A stretch of DNA of 64,000 nucleotides, taken from NCBI GenBank assembly GCA_047495785.1, contig JBLDXI010000015.1, positions 2,108,001 through 2,172,000 of the forward strand, written 5' to 3'. Position numbers and translations under genes: made by a program. The number at the start of each line of letters is the position of its first letter. The stretch's first letter is position 1. Positions 34,530 through 46,256 of this stretch are shown piece after piece. The DNA is from Lepidodermella squamata. Its lineage: Eukaryota > Gastrotricha. The notes under the pieces were generated by a model. That model was given only the letters and a program-made list of their open reading frames with translations, made no database searches and was not told the DNA's origin.

Positions 34530-35393
34530 ATGTTCGACGACGACGACGAATTCGACGCCCTTCGGAAGCTGAAATCGCTCGATTTGCCGCCGCATCTCTT
34601 GACCCTGATCGACCCTACAAATTTCATTTTCGTCAGCGCATTGTGTGCCTACGTCGAAGACCGAAACAGGTACGAAAACGAGCTGACGGACGCCTTACTA
34701 GCCGCTAAACGAAAGATCGAAGCGAGCGAAGTAAATATAGCTAAATTGGAATCCGATTGCGATATTTTGCAGAGATGTCTCCAAGAAAAAGAAATGCTAT
34801 TGGCTGAAGAAAAATCTCAGGTTCAAAATTTGTCGAACAGGCTCGAAATTGAACGCCAAGAATCGCAGTGCCGAATAGATACTTGCGGCCGGATGATCAT
34901 GGACTACCGAACAGAGATGGAGCAGATGCAGAGGGTGCAAGTTGAAAATTGCCGAAAAATCGCCGAGCTTGAAACGAAGCTAGCCGAATCCGAAAATTTT
35001 CGTAAAAACGTGGAAAAACAAGGTGATGGGTCGAAGCCTTTACTCGAAAAGATTCTACGCCTTGAGGGCAAATCGAACCAGCTGGCGGAGACTTTGGCTG
35101 ATTTCGAGTCCAAAAACGCGGTCCTCAATTCCAAATGCGATGAACAAGCTGAGAAAATTTCGATTCTGGGCCGTTCCAACGAGAGATTTCTTTCTGAGAT
35201 TCGAGACTTGAAACTCGCATTGCAGCGAAAGAGCGATAATTTGCGATGCGCGGATCAGTTGATTATGGACTTGAAGGCTAATATGGCTCAGCTCAGCTCG
35301 CAAATTGCCAAAATGGACATGGAATTGGAGGATACGAGGGTGGTATTAGCTCATCGGAATTACGAACTGCTGCGATATCAAAAATATCGATGA
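34530..35393 (+). CDS. Coiled-coil head-domain protein, array gene G
   Basis: Single exon, 287 aa. After an acidic start (MFDDDDEFD) comes a canonical head, LKSLDLPPHLLTLIDPTN, then YVEDRNRYENELTDALL, at residues 12-62. The remaining 220 residues are continuous heptad coil with one short Gly/Ser break near residue 165. The end is clean at 35393 with no sign of a further exon. Confidence 0.88.
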   Translation: MFDDDDEFDALRKLKSLDLPPHLLTLIDPTNFIFVSALCAYVEDRNRYENELTDALLAAKRKIEASEVNIAKLESDCDILQRCLQEKEMLLAEEKSQVQNLSNRLEIERQESQCRIDTCGRMIMDYRTEMEQMQRVQVENCRKIAELETKLAESENFRKNVEKQGDGSKPLLEKILRLEGKSNQLAETLADFESKNAVLNSKCDEQAEKISILGRSNERFLSEIRDLKLALQRKSDNLRCADQLIMDLKANMAQLSSQIAKMDMELEDTRVVLAHRNYELLRYQKYR

Positions 35394-35610
35394 AATATTC
35401 GAAAAGCTTCAAAATCTTCCCGTTAAAGATTAATTAGCTGTATTATCATTGTCCCAATTATTATTTCCCATAACTTCATCTTTTGTTTGAGTGGGTATGT
35501 TGACCAAATCTTACAGTTTTTCCAATTTTTTGTTGCTTTCTTATTATTTCGGTATAATTAATTTTTTTAGGCTGGAATAAAATTTTGATTTTTTTCTAGA
35601 TGTTTATGAA

Positions 35611-36705
35611 ATGGCAGTTGAGCAGCAAAATTTGAATAGGCTGAAATCTCTTGAATTGCCATCAGATTTGGAATGTCTGATCGATCCATCCGATTCCGCC
35701 TTAATCACTGCGCTGACTTTCTACGTCGAAGACCGGAGAAGATACGAGAATGAATTGGTGAGAGCGCTGATCTCTTCGAAAGAAAAATTGGCGATTTTGG
35801 AATCTCAGCTAGCGGATTCCAGATCATATGAAATCGATTTTTTAAATGGAGCCATGGAGTGGCAAAAGCGGAAATTCGAACAGTCCCTGGCGTCTCATCG
35901 AGAAATCATCGCGGAGAAAAATTTGAAAATTGAACGTTTATCGTCGGAATTGGCAAAATTTTCGCCAGTTTCATCTAATTTAAATCACGAGCCTAACTCC
36001 CAAAATTCGTCCCTGCGGAATGAAGATCTCAAGCGGAAACTTGTAAACTCTGCTGAAGAAATCGAATTGGCATCCCAGCTAAACAACAATTTTCGAACAA
36101 AATTGAACGAGCAAAGTGAAGTTTTGCGATCGAAAGAGCAGCGTTTGGCGACAATGGCCGGCCACTATTCCGTCTTGAGTGATCTGTACGAAATGAAAAA
36201 GAAGGAAAATGACAAGCTGAAAGCGGATTTGGTGCAATTAAATCAGACGAATGAAGATTTATCAGCGAAAAATGCTCATCTCCTGAGAAGAATCGAACAG
36301 CTTGAGAATACCCGGTTGAGCCCGGCAGCCGAGGAGAAAATTCTTCAATTTGAGGCTGAAGTGATTAAATTAAGGAGAAAATGCGAATATTTGCGTAAAT
36401 TGGCCGATAGTCGTCGCCACCCAGCGTCTCCAACGGATCTGGCGTTGAATCAGCATCAGGTGACGCATTACGTGACGAAAATTGTCGATCTGGAGACGAA
36501 AAATTCGAATCTGAAATCGACGATTGGCAAGATGCAGGCTGAAATCGATGAATTGAGGCAAGCGACGCGATCGGCTGCCGAGGAAATCAAGACCTATGTA
36601 TCGATGATAGAAGAACGGAACGAGAGGCAAATGGACGTCACAAATCTTAATTGTAAATTTCTTATAATTTTCCAATTTTTCCGTTTTCTAACATGGGGCA
36701 TCTGA
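35611..36705 (+). CDS. Coiled-coil head-domain protein, array gene H
   Basis: Frame of up to 364 aa beginning at the ATG 11 bp after a TTTCTAG acceptor. The head is LKSLELPSDLECLIDPSD, then YVEDRRRYENELVRALI. A second conserved module appears in degenerate form (REIIAEKNLKIERL), then long coil. The last about 15 residues (FLIIFQFFRFL) are unlike the rest and begin at a GTAAAT, so the true C terminus is probably spliced: exon 1 may end near 36651, with a stop soon after the next acceptor. Closest relative is gene I (shared ETKNxxLK and ATxxAAxxI near the end). Confidence 0.82.
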   Translation: MAVEQQNLNRLKSLELPSDLECLIDPSDSALITALTFYVEDRRRYENELVRALISSKEKLAILESQLADSRSYEIDFLNGAMEWQKRKFEQSLASHREIIAEKNLKIERLSSELAKFSPVSSNLNHEPNSQNSSLRNEDLKRKLVNSAEEIELASQLNNNFRTKLNEQSEVLRSKEQRLATMAGHYSVLSDLYEMKKKENDKLKADLVQLNQTNEDLSAKNAHLLRRIEQLENTRLSPAAEEKILQFEAEVIKLRRKCEYLRKLADSRRHPASPTDLALNQHQVTHYVTKIVDLETKNSNLKSTIGKMQAEIDELRQATRSAAEEIKTYVSMIEERNERQMDVTNLNCKFLIIFQFFRFLTWGI

Positions 36706-37389
36706 GGGCAGGATGATCTTGGGCTCAAGAAGCTTTTCAAGTTTATACATTATTAGGACCATTGATTTTTTTAAATTTTCCGTCCCATCGGCCTCCGTTT
36801 GAAATACCAAATCAAGCTGTGGCAATAGCCGAAAAAATCTTGAAAATGAGCTGTTTTAGAGAAAATTGGCCGTTTTGTAAAATGCCCGCCTTTTTAATTT
36901 TGATATTCAAAATAATTATACAAAAATGAGATTCATATTCGAGCGCGTACATACTACCGCCTCGCTCAAACAGCACGCATTTTGTGAGAATTTTCAACTT
37001 GAACAAAACCGATTCTAAAATAAACGTAAAATTAAAGTTCTTGTCTCGCTAGTCTGTCCCATTTTATTTTAAGGCCAAGAGCATTATCAGAGTTTTAAAT
37101 AAGTCAGATTCCGGTCCCCAACAGTTTACGGTTTACAGGGGTTTATTTCATTTTGCCCGACTCGTGTTATTCGCACGAACGGGTCGATGTCGCGTGATGA
37201 AGCTTGATAGCTATGCGTGAGGCCTACGAATTTTCTCGAGTTTTCATCGCATAAGAAATAGTCAATAAGGAAAAAATTGCAACTAGAGTTTTTAATTTTG
37301 AGGAATAATCAGAGCTGTAGTATTGGGGGTAATCCTCCAATTATCTCCTTGAGCAACTTGTTTTTGCTGCACAAGCTACATTACTGCAT

Positions 37390-37660
37390 AGACTGACGTA
37401 GCCGTTCATTCGTTGAGCTCCTCAGATACATAATAGAAAAAAGTCGCAATGAGAGAGGTGGAAAGGTCGCACAGTCTTGCCTCATCTTCGCTGCCTCGTT
37501 CATGTTGGCCCTGATTTGATCTTTCCGCCTGGAAACAGGAAAAAGAACTTGGGTAAATAATACATTAGACTAATCAGAGCAATCAAATCGCGGAGAGAAA
37601 TTGAATGCACCACGTCAATAACGCGGTCATGTACCGTCATTACCTTGCTTCGTATGACTT
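37390..37660 (-). pseudogene. Mini-array copy 3, fragments of a small coiled-coil gene
   Basis: Minus-strand exon-like pieces with splice signals: a 14-nt micro-exon (TCATACGAAGCAAG, followed by GTAATG), an exon encoding RKDQIRANMNEAAKMRQ after TTTCCAG, and a last piece starting GAGCTCAACGA that stops after four codons. They match pieces of the copy at 39200-39961. No complete gene can be assembled. A second GAGCTCAACGA exon lies near 37875. Confidence 0.45.
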
Positions 37661-38668
37661 GACAGAACTGCGACCTTATTCCAGTTGGATTAACAAATAA
37701 TTAAGCATCGCTTAAATTACACAAGAACTGATTATGTTATGGCTTAAATTGAACCGAAGTTCTTCTTCTCTTCTCTTCTCATTTGATTTTGTTTTCAACA
37801 GAAAAACAGAAAAAAAGCAGAAATATTTAACATTATATAAGTAGTTAATGTATGGCGCCGGCCAGTCGTTGAGCTCCTGAAACACGAATAATTTAGTCAT
37901 TATTTAGTCATTGAAAACCAACCTGCATTTTTTACCTTTCCGGGATTTTCAATACCAACTGATCAAGCTGCAACCTGCTTAACTGATAATTTCTTCAAAG
38001 CTTCCAAAGATACTATGAAAATTCGAATCTGAATTTCTGGAGCGAGGATTTCTAGGGGGACGTGAAGGAAATCGCCGCATCTCTAATAGCATCAAATGCA
38101 AAAAAATCCACTCACCTTGATTTCAATGATCACGCGTGAAAAATACAAAATCGTAGGGAGCATTTTACCGCAAACCGATTTTTTCGAATTATTGAGGAGG
38201 AATTTCTATTTGAATTTAGGCTTCGAGAGTATACTCATTTTGACTATGGCGTGCACTCACTTTTTCGAACATGTACGGAACTAGGCGTGCAGTCATCGAC
38301 CATAGTTTTTTATTGAGTTTCGCTTCCCTACCTTGATGTTATCGCCATCGATATAAAAAGCGAAGCTAAGAGCAAAAACGCAACTCATCAAGTCGTTATT
38401 TTTATTCATTATTGCTTGATGAATTTATTTCAGGTTTGTTATATCAAATAGACATTAACGAAATCAGAAAATCACAGAAAATAGCACATTTTGAGTCATT
38501 TTTTAGTTGGAATCGTTGATGTTATCAGCTCCTGGTACCATCGGAAGTTTGAAGCTGGGTTTACCAAATTATGCGCCGCGGATTCCCAATGTCTGAAATG
38601 AACTGGATTAGACAGACCAAGAGGTATTAGAAAAAGCTTACCGTTGACGAATTCCGGCCTAGAACACC

Positions 38669-39007
38669 GGGGAAAACTTTTTTCATCCGACCAATGTCTT
38701 ATTTCATCCGACAACCAAAAATGTGACTAAAACCAGCCGACTCGCTTTTTCATTCTTTTCAAAAAATTACAGTACAAAAGTGACTACTCGGGTCGCCATG
38801 AATCTTTAACCATAAAATTCCAATTTTATGGTTAAAGATTCATGGTGCATAAAAGGGTTATGCCCCTACGGAAAAATCGAACTTGGGAAAATCGAGAAAA
38901 TCGATATTTTCATGTCGGATGATTTTAGTCACATTTTTGGTTGTCGGATGAAATAAGACATTGGTCGGATAAAAAAAGACATTGGTCGGATGAAAAAAGT
39001 CACACCC
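38669..39007. mobile_element. Foldback MITE with 8-bp target duplication (hAT-type size)
   Basis: 339 bp flanked by direct AGAACACC at 38661-38668 and 39008-39015. The ends are inverted: ACTTTTTTCATCCGACCAAT on the left (from 38676) and the inverse ending at 39000. The repeat continues for about 57 bp, with an extra 22-bp GACATTGGTCGG-type unit on the right. The centre (about 38804-38843) is a perfect palindrome around AAATTCCAATTT. An 8-bp duplication fits hAT, P or Merlin transposases. No coding capacity. Confidence 0.85.
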
Positions 39008-39199
39008 AGAACACCTGCGCACCTTCACCGTTGCTGCGACCTTATTCCAGTTGAGATTAAAAATCAATCAAGCATCACCTAAATTACACATGAGAATCGC
39101 TTATATGATATGGCTGACTAAATTGATTCTCTCATCTTCTCTCATTGCAATCATACAAAATCACGAATTCACACAACAATAGTATAAACAAATAGTCGT

Positions 39200-39961
39200 T
39201 CTTTCGTTGAGCTCCTGAAATTCAAAATACAAAAAGTCAAAATGAGAAAAGTGGGAATGTCGCATATTCTTACCTCGTCGTGTGCTTTTTTGATATCTTT
39301 AACTGCCTGAAAACAGAAAAAAGAACTAATGTAAAATAATTATCAGCGGAAAATTCGAATTTAAAACAAAAGCTACGACGTAAGACTTATCACAGCAATC
39401 AAATCACAGAGAGGAATTGAATGCACCACGTCAATAACTCGGTCATGTACCATGCATTACCTTGCTTCGTTTGACTTGACGAAAATAACTGCGAAACATT
39501 CCATATGATAGTTAAAAACAGAAATCAGATCACTTACATCCTTCACTTGCGTTGCGATATTGCCGCGCAGCGTCTCAATGGCAGCCTCGTGCTCCGCTCG
39601 CAACTTCTCGAAGTCCGATTTGTGCTCGGCTCGCAACTTCTCCAGCGAGGCCTGGTTCTCAGCGCGCATGCCGCCATGTCCTCACGAATGTGACGAATTT
39701 CGCTTAGAATAGTCGCTACTCCGAAGTAACTGCGAAACATTTGAAAGTTGAAAACAGAAATCAGGACACTTATACATCCGTTATCTGCGCAAGGATATCG
39801 GTATGCAGCTTTTCAAATTCAGCTGCGTTTTCGCGCCGAATCGCAGCCATTTCTTGCTGGATAGCTAGCTGCGTGGCAGCGTTTGCAGCAGCAGCGGTAT
39901 CTGCAATCAATTTGTTGAGGGTACGAAATTCACGAACCCCGTCGGCTAGACCTGCCTCCAT
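39200..39961 (-). pseudogene. Mini-array copy 2, small multi-exon coiled-coil gene, probably decayed
   Basis: Best-preserved copy. Exon 1 (39776-39961) starts ATG and encodes 62 residues including AAAANAATQLAIQQEMAAIR and FEKLHTDILAQITD, ending at GTATAAG. A middle exon (about 39542-39729) encodes ASLEKLRAEHKSDFEKLRAE followed by GTAAGT, but its 5' part is in another frame and the join from exon 1 hits a stop. A 14-nt micro-exon, a 33-nt exon (AVKDIKKAHDE, then GTAAGA) and a terminal exon beginning GAGCTCAACGA follow. Splice sites look real, so this was a gene; the frame break suggests decay or alternative splicing. Confidence 0.5.
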
Positions 39962-40719
39962 TGGAATTATTGGAATATTCAATAGCAAAACATAAAAATT
40001 ATAGTTTTGAGTATGAAAATAAGAAAAAGAATACTGTAACTCTTGTCAGGCAGGTTATAGTGAGCAATGACTACACGAGGGAGCAAAACCTTCGATGAGG
40101 TGATTAAAAGAAGATGTTAATGACAAAGTGGATCAAGTAATCTGTAGTAACTGCGAAACATTTCAGTTGAAAGTTGAAAACAGAAATCAGGCCTCTTGCA
40201 TCCCCCTCCTGCGTGAGGACATCGGCGCGCAGCTTTAAGGTAAGCGTCTATTTTGAAAACTCGACCCTTTGCATCGGTTGTGTGAATGTGGCAGCGGTTT
40301 GTGAGAATTAGGCGTCAGCACGGTACAGCACCTGAAACGTCCATTGAAAATACCATAGACTATTTTCGAACCTCTGCGGCAGCCACGGCACTGCGCTCGA
40401 TTGTATCGTTCTTCTTCATCTAAGCGAGGATTCAGGATCGGATTTAGTGTAAATGGATGCTGGGCATAACCACTATCAACCAAAAGATGAAAGCCGGGAA
40501 AATTATCGGTGAATATTACCTCTCACGCCAAACCCCACTTTTCACCTGTATTTTTCACCTGTTGACGGTCATTTTCGAATAATTTTTGGCCCCCTTCTGG
40601 TAGGTATCAGAAGGTAAGGCCTAGAGCATTATCAGAGTTTTTAAATGAGTCAGGGGTCCGCTGTCCGAGGAAAAACAGTTTTCGAGCGTTGATTCTTCTT
40701 CTCTCATTTCGTTTCACGA

Positions 40720-41233
40720 ACGAACGACCGAAAATCTTACAAAATCACGAATTCACATTTAACATATTGGTATTGGTATTGGATGTATAGAGTGAGAGTT
40801 TTTTCTTGCCGTTCATAGCTGCGTTGTCGGCCCGCATTTGCTCTAAAGCGTGGTCGCCGGCGCGAATTTCTCGTAAAAAGGCCGCCATGTCGTCATGAAT
40901 TTGATTACGAATTTCGGAAAAAAATCACTAGCGTTGCCAAGTGTTCAAAACATGCACCACGTCGAAAACTCAGTCATGCGCCATCATTACCTTGGTTCGT
41001 ATCACTGGACAAAAAACAGCAAAAGGTTTCAGTTGAAAGTTGATAACAGAAATCAGGACACTTGCATCCCACATCTGCTTGGCGATATCGACTCGCAGCT
41101 TTTCACTGGCTGAAGCAATATCTCGGCGAATAGCTTGAACGGTGACAGCGTTGTCTCGGCGAATTGCTTGCAAGGTGGCAGCGTTTGCGGCAGCAGATAT
41201 TGACAACGATTCGGTCTGGCTTGCATTGAGCAC
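40720..41233 (-). pseudogene. Mini-array copy 1, fragments of a small coiled-coil gene
   Basis: Exon-like segment from 41233 encodes SAAANAATLQAIRRDNAV, then IRRDIASASEKLRVDIAKQM, closely parallel to exon 1 of the copy at 39200-39961. Its donor reads GCAAGT instead of GTAAGT. A micro-exon (TGATACGAACCAAG, then GTAATG) and a segment encoding DDMAAFLREIRAGDHALEQM follow. A further stray exon end (LKLRADVLTQEGD) lies near 40240. Probably decayed. Confidence 0.45.
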
Positions 41234-41711
41234 ACAGCCGGCCAGTGTTGAAAAAAACCAAAATAAAAATCACTTTAGGGATTCAAGTTAGGAGTTTGTC
41301 TGAGCGAGGATACAGATAAATTATTTGCCACTGATTCAATTAGAAAGAAAAAAAATTTTGTTCGAAAAATGAAAAGAAAAATTTTGAAATTAAAAATTAA
41401 AAATTAGCTTGTCTGTCACAAAAGCGGATTTGATGTCTCCGTGATAAAACCGCTGAAACTGAATTTAAAATCAAATCAATTCTTATAAAAATATTAGTGT
41501 TAATTTTTTCTAATTTTCTTAGATGCAGCGTCCAGCAATTAAATCGAAGTGGAACGACTCGGAACTATGGGACTGCGAACACGTGTGCACGTTAAACATT
41601 TGATCGTGATCTTTCAATTTATGAAATTCTCTGTTAATGTTTTGAAAAAATTTTGTTTTGACTTATTTTATTAAGGAATTTTTGCTTTTTTTTTAGAATT
41701 GTATTTTCATT

Positions 41712-42800
41712 ATGGAAAATGGAACTCAAACCACAAATTTACAGCGGTTAAAATCGCTTGATTTACCCACGGATCTTTACCACCTTATTGACCCGTCCGA
41801 CGCGGCTTTAGTCGACAGTTTATTTCATTACGTCATCGACCGGAATGCTTACGAATCTCAGTTAAAACACGCGTTAATACAAGCTAAGGAAAGCCTCGCG
41901 GAAAGCCGAAAAATCATGGAAAAATTCGAATCGGACCGAAGTTTTGTCGAAAATTCGGCTCGAGAAATCGATTTATTCTCACAGCAAATCCAGTCGCTTT
42001 CCTTCGAAATCGATTTCCTAAATCGGCAACTGGAGTTTGAACGCCAAAGTTTTCAATCTCAAATTCAGGCAAAGGACGAAATCATCGCTGACCAGGAGAG
42101 GAAAATCAGCGATTTAACTATTAAGGTGGACGAAATGAGTCAGCAGTCCAGCGAGGAAACGGACTCGGATTCCCAACGAGAGGTCGAAAATTCGCAGCTC
42201 CTGAGAGAAATGGAGCTCTCGATTTCATCGCTTCAAGTTCAAAACAGCGATTTGGAGAAAAAATTGGTCAATTTAACGGACCGAAATAGACATTTGTACC
42301 AGGAAAATAGAAAATTGCAGGCGGACCTTGATGAAAAATTTGACATTTTAAACGATAAAGAGCGTCGGTTTAGTGTTCAAAATAGCCGTTTTGGCAATTT
42401 AAAGCGGGCATTTGACCGGAAAGTTGAAGAAAACGACAGGTTACGCGATGAAAATAATGAACTGAGGCAGGAAAATAGCGACCAGGCCGTTAAAAATGCG
42501 TCATTTTTGAAAAGAATTGAAAATCTTGAGAGTAAACTGTTGAATCGGGTCGATCCGTGTGCGGCGGCTTTAACTGAATCTCGCGAGCGAATCAAACAAC
42601 TCGAGGCTGAAATTTCGAATAATTGTGTCTGCAAAATCAAGGATTTAGAAACGAAAAATGAGAGGTTGAAGCTGGTTATTCAAAATATGCGGGTCGAATT
42701 TGAAGGATTGCGGTTCGCCACTCAAACAGCCGCTGATAAAATTCAGAATTATTCGAGCGAAATCGACGACATGGAAACCGATCAGCAGCCGCAGGGATGA
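41712..42800 (+). CDS. Coiled-coil head-domain protein, array gene I
   Basis: Single exon, 362 aa, ATG 15 bp after a TTTTTTTTTAG acceptor. Canonical head at residues 10-60: LKSLDLPTDLYHLIDPSD, then YVIDRNAYESQLKHALI. The second conserved module follows at about 110-135 (AKDEIIADQERKISDL). A Ser/acidic break (SSEETDSDSQ) at about 145 separates two long coils. Near residue 305 there is a lone CVC. Closest relative is gene H. An acidic, Gln-rich tail ends the protein. Confidence 0.88.
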   Translation: MENGTQTTNLQRLKSLDLPTDLYHLIDPSDAALVDSLFHYVIDRNAYESQLKHALIQAKESLAESRKIMEKFESDRSFVENSAREIDLFSQQIQSLSFEIDFLNRQLEFERQSFQSQIQAKDEIIADQERKISDLTIKVDEMSQQSSEETDSDSQREVENSQLLREMELSISSLQVQNSDLEKKLVNLTDRNRHLYQENRKLQADLDEKFDILNDKERRFSVQNSRFGNLKRAFDRKVEENDRLRDENNELRQENSDQAVKNASFLKRIENLESKLLNRVDPCAAALTESRERIKQLEAEISNNCVCKIKDLETKNERLKLVIQNMRVEFEGLRFATQTAADKIQNYSSEIDDMETDQQPQG

Positions 42801-45800
42801 AATCAGAAACGAAAAGCTTTGTCATTTCGGAATACATCGAGTGATTTTTTCTATTTTGTTGTCTTCATTTTGTCGAAAATCTATGTGTATTGATATAGTG
42901 ATTATTGTAAAAGAAAACACGTTCTCAAAGTATATTTTCACTTATTTTTGCTTGTCTAGGTAGAAATTCTTAATTTTTTTTAATTAAAACGAGTGAAAGC
43001 GACGAATTTTAATGCGATTTTAGCTTGAAAATCGCAGCCTGTCCCACTTAACTGCGCTGTTGCAAGGCCATGAGGCGCATTTTTAAATGAGGGCAGAAAG
43101 TAATGAACAGTGGGTTTTATTGCTTGAACCCGGGCTTTAAAGGCCTACTTTAATAGTTTATTTAATACTTTTTGAGCTGATAGTTTTTCCATCGACATGT
43201 GGATCGTCTATAATATCAGTGGATTTGATGGCTTTTAGTCATTCTACAGAGAACAACCCGTAAATGTGTTGCCTTCAACAATTTTTTCAATTATTACCTA
43301 GCCGTATGCCGATAACGCCGGATTCCATGAATTAATTTTATGAGAAAAACTGGCCGCACCCGAATGATCGGAGCGTTTTTGGCCATTTTCGAAAAATAGG
43401 AACAGTGTGCCGTAAGCGTAGTTAATTTTGGACAGGCTAAATTTGGACAAAACGACTTCTGTGCGTAAGCGTGTTGTATTAGTGCGGTTTAAAAAAATGC
43501 CATAAAAAATCTCGCGGTGCTTTGAAAGACAGGCTTTCCAACGGTACCAAATTTAGGGTATTCTGAAAGTTACCTGATTTTCTAATAAATAAGAAGGTGG
43601 GATGTCTTAAATGTCGATTTAAGACTCCCTTATTCCCGGCCAACCTGAAAGCCGATTGCTCTGAAAAGTTTACCATCAGTAGTTGACAGCTGTTTGAATT
43701 TAAAGTCGAATTGTCGACTTGTAAAAAATGGGACATTTGGCGCTGAGAATTTTTCAAAGGTAAGCTCAAAGATTAAGCCGCACGCGGGGCAATTTTGGAC
43801 AGTATCAATTTTGGACGTAATCAGTTTCTTGGCACCATGTGCGAATTTTTTCGGATTTTCAATAGAAGTTCTGCATACGCATCCCGACAATTATGAATAT
43901 GCTAATGAGGTGTCCAAAATTGACCAAAACCTTGCACCATTTTAATAAAATCAAGGTAACATGGGAAAATTACGAATTTTTGCTCATGGGAATTTTTTCT
44001 TCCTCATGCCCTGTAATTGCCACATTTGTATAATTTTTTCTTGATTTTTTGAAGCTGAAAACCATGTGTTTGTCCAAAATGACGGCGTTCACGGTAAGCC
44101 CTTATTCAAAAAATGAAAATTCTTCTTGCTCTCACTTAAAAATTGTCTGCTAAATGAAATGAAACGATTAAATGCTTGCCTTGTTTTTTTCCATTCAAGT
44201 AATTTTTTCCTTGATTTTCTCCTTGATCTGTGATCTGTCCATAAATTGATCATTTATCAATAACCATTCGGCCGCGTTCAATCTTCAAAGTTATTGTCGT
44301 TGATCTATTGCGCGCCAAATGGAATCGCGCGTGTGTGCGATTCGCGATTTTAGATGCGCGCGAGGTGTGATTCGCGCACCTCCGTTATGCGGCTTAGTCA
44401 CCTTCGTCACAGGCGCGGCAATAACAAATACTAATTGTTGCTCAGCGCCGTCGCGCACTTGTAAATCGGAATACCGAGCCCACGAATATTGCGGCGTTTG
44501 AATCCGCACTTGCCGCGCTCTCAGTAATGTAACGACATAACATGACCCATCTTTGATATCACGGCGCCGTCATTATTTGATCACGCGATCTGCCACCAAT
44601 AATCGAGTGTGCCGACTCGCCGAAAGAGGGTCATTACACAGTAGTGTCATTAGTGGAGCGGAAGCCGCCGTCTCTTCGCTGTAACTGATCGCTTTACCTA
44701 TAATGTCAGGTTAATTTCTTCAGCCGCGTAATTTTCGGCCCTTTTTATCGACAATTTCTGCCTTTTTACTGACAATTTTAAATACCTACTGATTAGATAG
44801 ACCTACCTTAGGCCCGTGGGTTGCCCTCACTTGCAGATTTTTCTATTAAAATGACACCAATCATAATTTTCGAGGGTAATCGTTAACTTGCCTTAACTCT
44901 GCTTACCTCTGCTCTAGTCGCGGTTTGCATACCCTATTACCATTTCATGAATCATTATTATTATCATTGACGCACATTTTTATCGTTTGACCTGGTAACA
45001 CCTCTTACATAAGTTTGTAACATGCTTATTCACTTATTAGGTATGATTCATCGCTTCTCCCAGTTTACAACAACCTTCTCTCCCTTTTCTCATAATTTTG
45101 AATCGAGTTTTATCGTCTTTTTTTTTTAATTTTTGGACGTGGCTGTGTGAACACAGTATTGTGAATTGCGCATAGACTTGGCTTACACAGTGTTTTAGCC
45201 TACCCCCATACCTAATTAAATCATTGGGCGAGAAAAAGCCATAGTGTCGAAGGCAATTTGCCAACCCTTAGACAATAATTGTTGCTCTAGATAACTGTGA
45301 GACTATCCGTTTAATGAAAATCAGGGTATGGTCGGGGTGATTGTCTACCTGAACAGAGGGCGTTAAAATCTAGGCGTGTGTCACGCAATTTGGGTGCGCA
45401 TAGCCATTTTGTCACACCCTTTTACTGTGTTCACATAGCCACACGTTTTGCCGTCTTACTATTTTCCCTCAATTACCGGTGAGGGGTATAATTTTGACAG
45501 GTACTAGTTTGATAACTTTTTTCTAAGGTAATTTCTTGAAATTCTGGAAAAATAGTGAAAAAATCGTTTGTCGTTTCTCCAGTCGCGTAATTTTTCCTAA
45601 CGAATTTTCATTCGATTTTTATCTCATAACCAAATCGATACCCTTCGATTCGATTTACCGAATTCGATTTAGTTATTGACTTCTAATTTTTGGAAGTGAC
45701 CCCTCGATGTCTATCAAAATTCTTCTGAGAAAATCAATGGTATTTTAATTGATGATAGAAACTCGGTTATTTACGCTCAACAAGTCTACTCAAATGTGAC

Positions 45801-46256
45801 ATAAATGGCTGAGTTTATTGTTATGACTCTATAGTGTAAATCTGCATGCACAATAAGTGTACATATTTATTCTATCGCTGTTGTTTGATACATAAAATAG
45901 CAACAGGTATCAGGTTATTTTACGATAGCAATAACATCGATGTGCAATGTGTTAATTAACATGTTTACGAGGATTTGCAACAGGGTCTGATAGTTCTACA
46001 GTGAATTCTGTCGGTTAGGCATTAGGTAACTCCAATTCTAAAGAACTCATTGATTTCGAAAAACCACATTTGTAGTATTTTTTTTATTTTTTGGCGCTTG
46101 TTAATTAGGTTTGGCTCCTTGCACCCTTTTCCAATTTTTGATGTTTGAGTAATTTTTCTACTTCGAATTTTCCTGTTTTTTTTTAGAATTTGTTGGCGAT
46201 TTCTGTTTTTGTTAATTTTGGTAATTACCGCAAATTTTATCGATTTATCACGAAAA
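42801..46256. other. 3.4-kb spacer between I and J
   Basis: No gene supported. Near 43400-44100 copies of TTTTGGACA and TGTCCAAAA face each other with diverged CCGTAAGCG/CCGTGAACG ends, which may be an old MITE. A CpG-containing stretch lies at 44300-44530. A second MITE-like element is listed at 45138-45445. A TTTTTTTTTTAG acceptor at about 46186 precedes gene J. Confidence 0.4.
45138..45445. mobile_element. MITE-like element
   Basis: CGTGGCTGTGTGAACACAGT at 45138 and the inverse of CGTGTGGCTATGTGAACACA ending at 45445 form terminal inverted repeats of about 21 bp, allowing a 2-bp gap. The 308-bp element has no coding capacity. Target duplication not evident. Confidence 0.55.

Larger units (their letters stand above)
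36706..41711. other. 5-kb region with mini-array on the minus strand
   Basis: Interrupts the plus-strand array. It contains a MITE (38669-39007) and repeated small minus-strand exons (37390-41235), listed separately. Segments near 37073 and 40616 (AAGGCC(A/T)AGAGCATTATCAG) are direct copies, marking a duplicated block of roughly 3.5 kb. 41236-41711 has no recognisable content. Confidence 0.5.
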
